A model generated the notes under the pieces. It ran no database searches, had not been told where the DNA came from, and saw nothing but the letters and a program-made list of their open reading frames with translations. A stretch of DNA of 64,000 bases. Source: Prunella strophiata. Taxonomy: Eukaryota > Chordata > Aves > Passeriformes > Prunellidae. The stretch is taken from NCBI GenBank assembly GCA_036583965.1, contig JAZBQD010000027.1, positions 3,118,687 to 3,182,686 on the forward strand, written 5' to 3'. A program made the translations under genes and the position numbers. This document shows, one piece after another, positions 62,201 through 64,000 of the stretch (positions are counted from its first letter, which is position 1; every line of letters starts with the position of its first letter).

Positions 62201-64000
62201 TTTAAATGCAATTCAATATGGACAACGTTACATCAGTTTCATCCACTGAGAAATTCAGAACTTGCTTGCACCCAGCCCAATTCTGCTGCAGAAGCATTGC
62301 ACTGTAATTGTCACACATTTGCTAAAGCCTTGGTGTTAACTCACTCTGGAGCCAAAACCTGATCACAACAGGCAGGTGAGATTGTCCAGGTGCTCCTGGC
62401 AGAAGCACAACTGAACCTGTGCTGCAGCAGTGCAGGTGTTGTGCAGCCACTCCTCCCACTGCACCTGCGCTGCTGTGCCAGCTCATTTCCAGGCCACCAC
62501 ATTGTCTTGGATGAAGAAATTCAATTCTCAGTCTCTAGAGAGTGCTGGCATTTGGAGTTGTGGAGTCTGTCTGTGCCCTACAGAAACACCTTCACACCTG
62601 AGCATGTAACTACACATGAGAGCACATAACAACTGCACTACTACATGCAATCCTTAAAAGCTACACAGTACATGCCACGTGCTAATCACCACTAAGAGGC
62701 TATTATAGCCTTTTGTGGACATTGTTATTTTAAAATAAATATACTAAGTGGATTTACACATTCTGGATCCAGTCAAGGAATGAGCAGACTGTTAAGAGAA
62801 GTCCCATATATCTGACAATTGCTCTGTCACTGCTTAGCACAAACAATTCCTTGTGCAATCAAACAGCATCTTGGTGGTCTATATCAGCATTTACAGGACC
62901 TTGAAGCCAGCAGGTTTCTGCCTCCAAACATTCCTCACAGAGCAAGAGTGCTGAAATCCCACAAATATCTTCTTTGAGACACTATTATTTTGTTCAGTTT
63001 CACCTTTATTTTAGAGGGGGGACTGCTAGACTTTTCCATGCTCTGAGCAAAGATTTAGTGCTTCAGAAAAATACATCTGGGCTGCTCAGTCTGCCTCCTT
63101 CCTGCCACTACAGCACACAGGAACTGGACTGAGGGCACAGGACTCCTCAGGTAACATCAATCCTGGCTCTCCCTGTCAGCCCCAGTTTATGTTCTGAATG
63201 CTCTGTGGTTGTGAGCAAGGCAGGAGGTGCAGGGTGCAGAGGCACTCCCACTCTGCTGCAAAGGATAATTCCTTGCTCCTGGGCACTCTGCCCCCTTCAA
63301 TCACTGCCAGCCTTGGGGGGTTGGCTATGCTTCAGCTCGCCTCCAAATGAAGCTATGGAGGAGGATCCAGGCAATTCAGATGGTGTGGGATGGATGTCAG
63401 TGAGCTGGACCCTCAGTAATTAATGGTTCATAAGGATTCCTGGTATCCAAAATGAGCCTGGTTATGTGACAACATCAATCTGTTCCAGGGGGTGATCAGA
63501 GGCAGGTGAGAGGAATAGGTCTGTGCCATCACTCTGCAGGATGTGTCTGGGGAAGGGTCATGGCTGGGCTTCTTCCAGGTCTTGTTATTACCCATAACAT
63601 CCCCTTTGTGCTCTGACAGTGAATGTAAATGGCCCCAGAATCAAAGGCCTGCAAAGGACAACAGAGGTGAGGTACCCTAGAGCCAAACTTCTCAGGTTTA
63701 TGTCAGCTATTCCACTCCTCTGCTAAAGGTGCAATGTCAGACTAAAATAATGAAAAATGGGGTTGAGTTTCACAGAAGCAAGGTCATTTTCATGGTAGTG
63801 TTTGCCTGAAGTAGGACTGACCAAATCACAAAAAAACCTCCCAAATCTTGAGAGTTTTGTCAGGGAACTTTTCCAGCTTAACCACCAAATGAGCTGTAAA
63901 CATGCATTCAAACTACTTGGTGCAGAAACCAAATAATAAAACACCTTTTTTTTTTTCAATTTTTCAACCAGTAAACAACATTCAGTAACAAGTAAGAGCT

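Larger units (their letters stand above)
45066..64000. other. 5' flank of the NFI alternative promoter; no recognisable coding gene
   Basis: About 19 kb upstream of the NFI exon. Open frames here are short, mostly lack ATG starts and splice signals, and resemble no protein I know. Contents listed separately: a TTTC tract near 45.4 kb, a hairpin at 46081-46112, a candidate plus-strand spliced transcript at 48180-48898, an A/G-rich tract near 50.35 kb, an AT-rich block at 50700-51400, and T and A tracts near 53.2, 54.67, 58.3 and 58.4 kb. No CR1 copy was recognised here. Confidence 0.6.

Noticed and set aside
1..64000. CRISPR array, tRNA/rRNA genes, prokaryotic operons
   Set aside because: No regularly spaced direct repeats, no cloverleaf or rRNA sequence recognised, and no compact tandem coding frames; the DNA is vertebrate.
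1..64000. Known microRNA hairpins (for example miR-9, 124, 137, 153, 204, 218, let-7)
   Set aside because: Checked by eye for the mature sequences I remember; none found.

Overview
The window is vertebrate nuclear DNA, almost certainly from a bird. Three degenerate 3' ends of CR1 LINEs (12053-12150 minus, 16003-16316 plus, 18910-19137 plus) carry the bird-type CR1 tail ending in ATTCTATG-like octamers. There are no Alu, B1 or L1 signatures, simple repeats are short, and the background is AT-leaning and CpG-poor. No bacterial or viral gene organisation is present. Many chance open frames run 60-200 codons, and nearly all lack coding character.

One protein-coding segment is recognisable. On the minus strand, 44705-44800 encodes 32 residues starting MKLADSIMAG and ending ARTWWM, followed directly by a consensus 5' splice site (ATG|GTGAGT). 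This matches the alternative N-terminus of a Nuclear Factor I transcription factor, the exon that splices in phase 0 onto the exon beginning DEFHPF. The human NFIA version as I recall it has Val-7 and Ala-12; here they are Ile-7 and Thr-12. The gene is therefore NFIA or NFIB, and I cannot settle which from this window. The exon is preceded by an in-frame stop and two short overlapping upstream ORFs, consistent with a 5' leader.

Layout, given that the gene runs right to left: 45-64 kb is 5' flank of this alternative promoter; about 44.8-45.0 kb is probable leader and promoter-proximal DNA with a CT/GA tract; 44705-44800 is the coding part of the first exon; everything from 44704 down to 1 is intron 1. 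I see neither NFI exon 2 (DEFHPF...) nor the usual short first exon (ending CLTQ) in that stretch, so the intron is at least 44.7 kb. Just inside the intron, 43560-44400 has many CpGs at only moderate GC, which suggests an unmethylated regulatory element. Two smaller CpG patches lie at 26730-26885 and 28915-29260. Recognisable CR1 insertions are confined to about 12-19 kb; the remainder is repeat-poor, as expected around a developmental transcription-factor gene.

Upstream of the exon, on the opposite strand, 48180-48898 holds two good 3' splice sites and two plausible 5' splice sites with a branch-point-like motif. This is a candidate spliced transcript divergent from NFI. I found no CRISPR array, tRNA, rRNA, known microRNA or other undescribed system. 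The most useful points are the alternative NFI exon with its uORFs, the adjacent CpG-retaining element, and the candidate divergent transcript.
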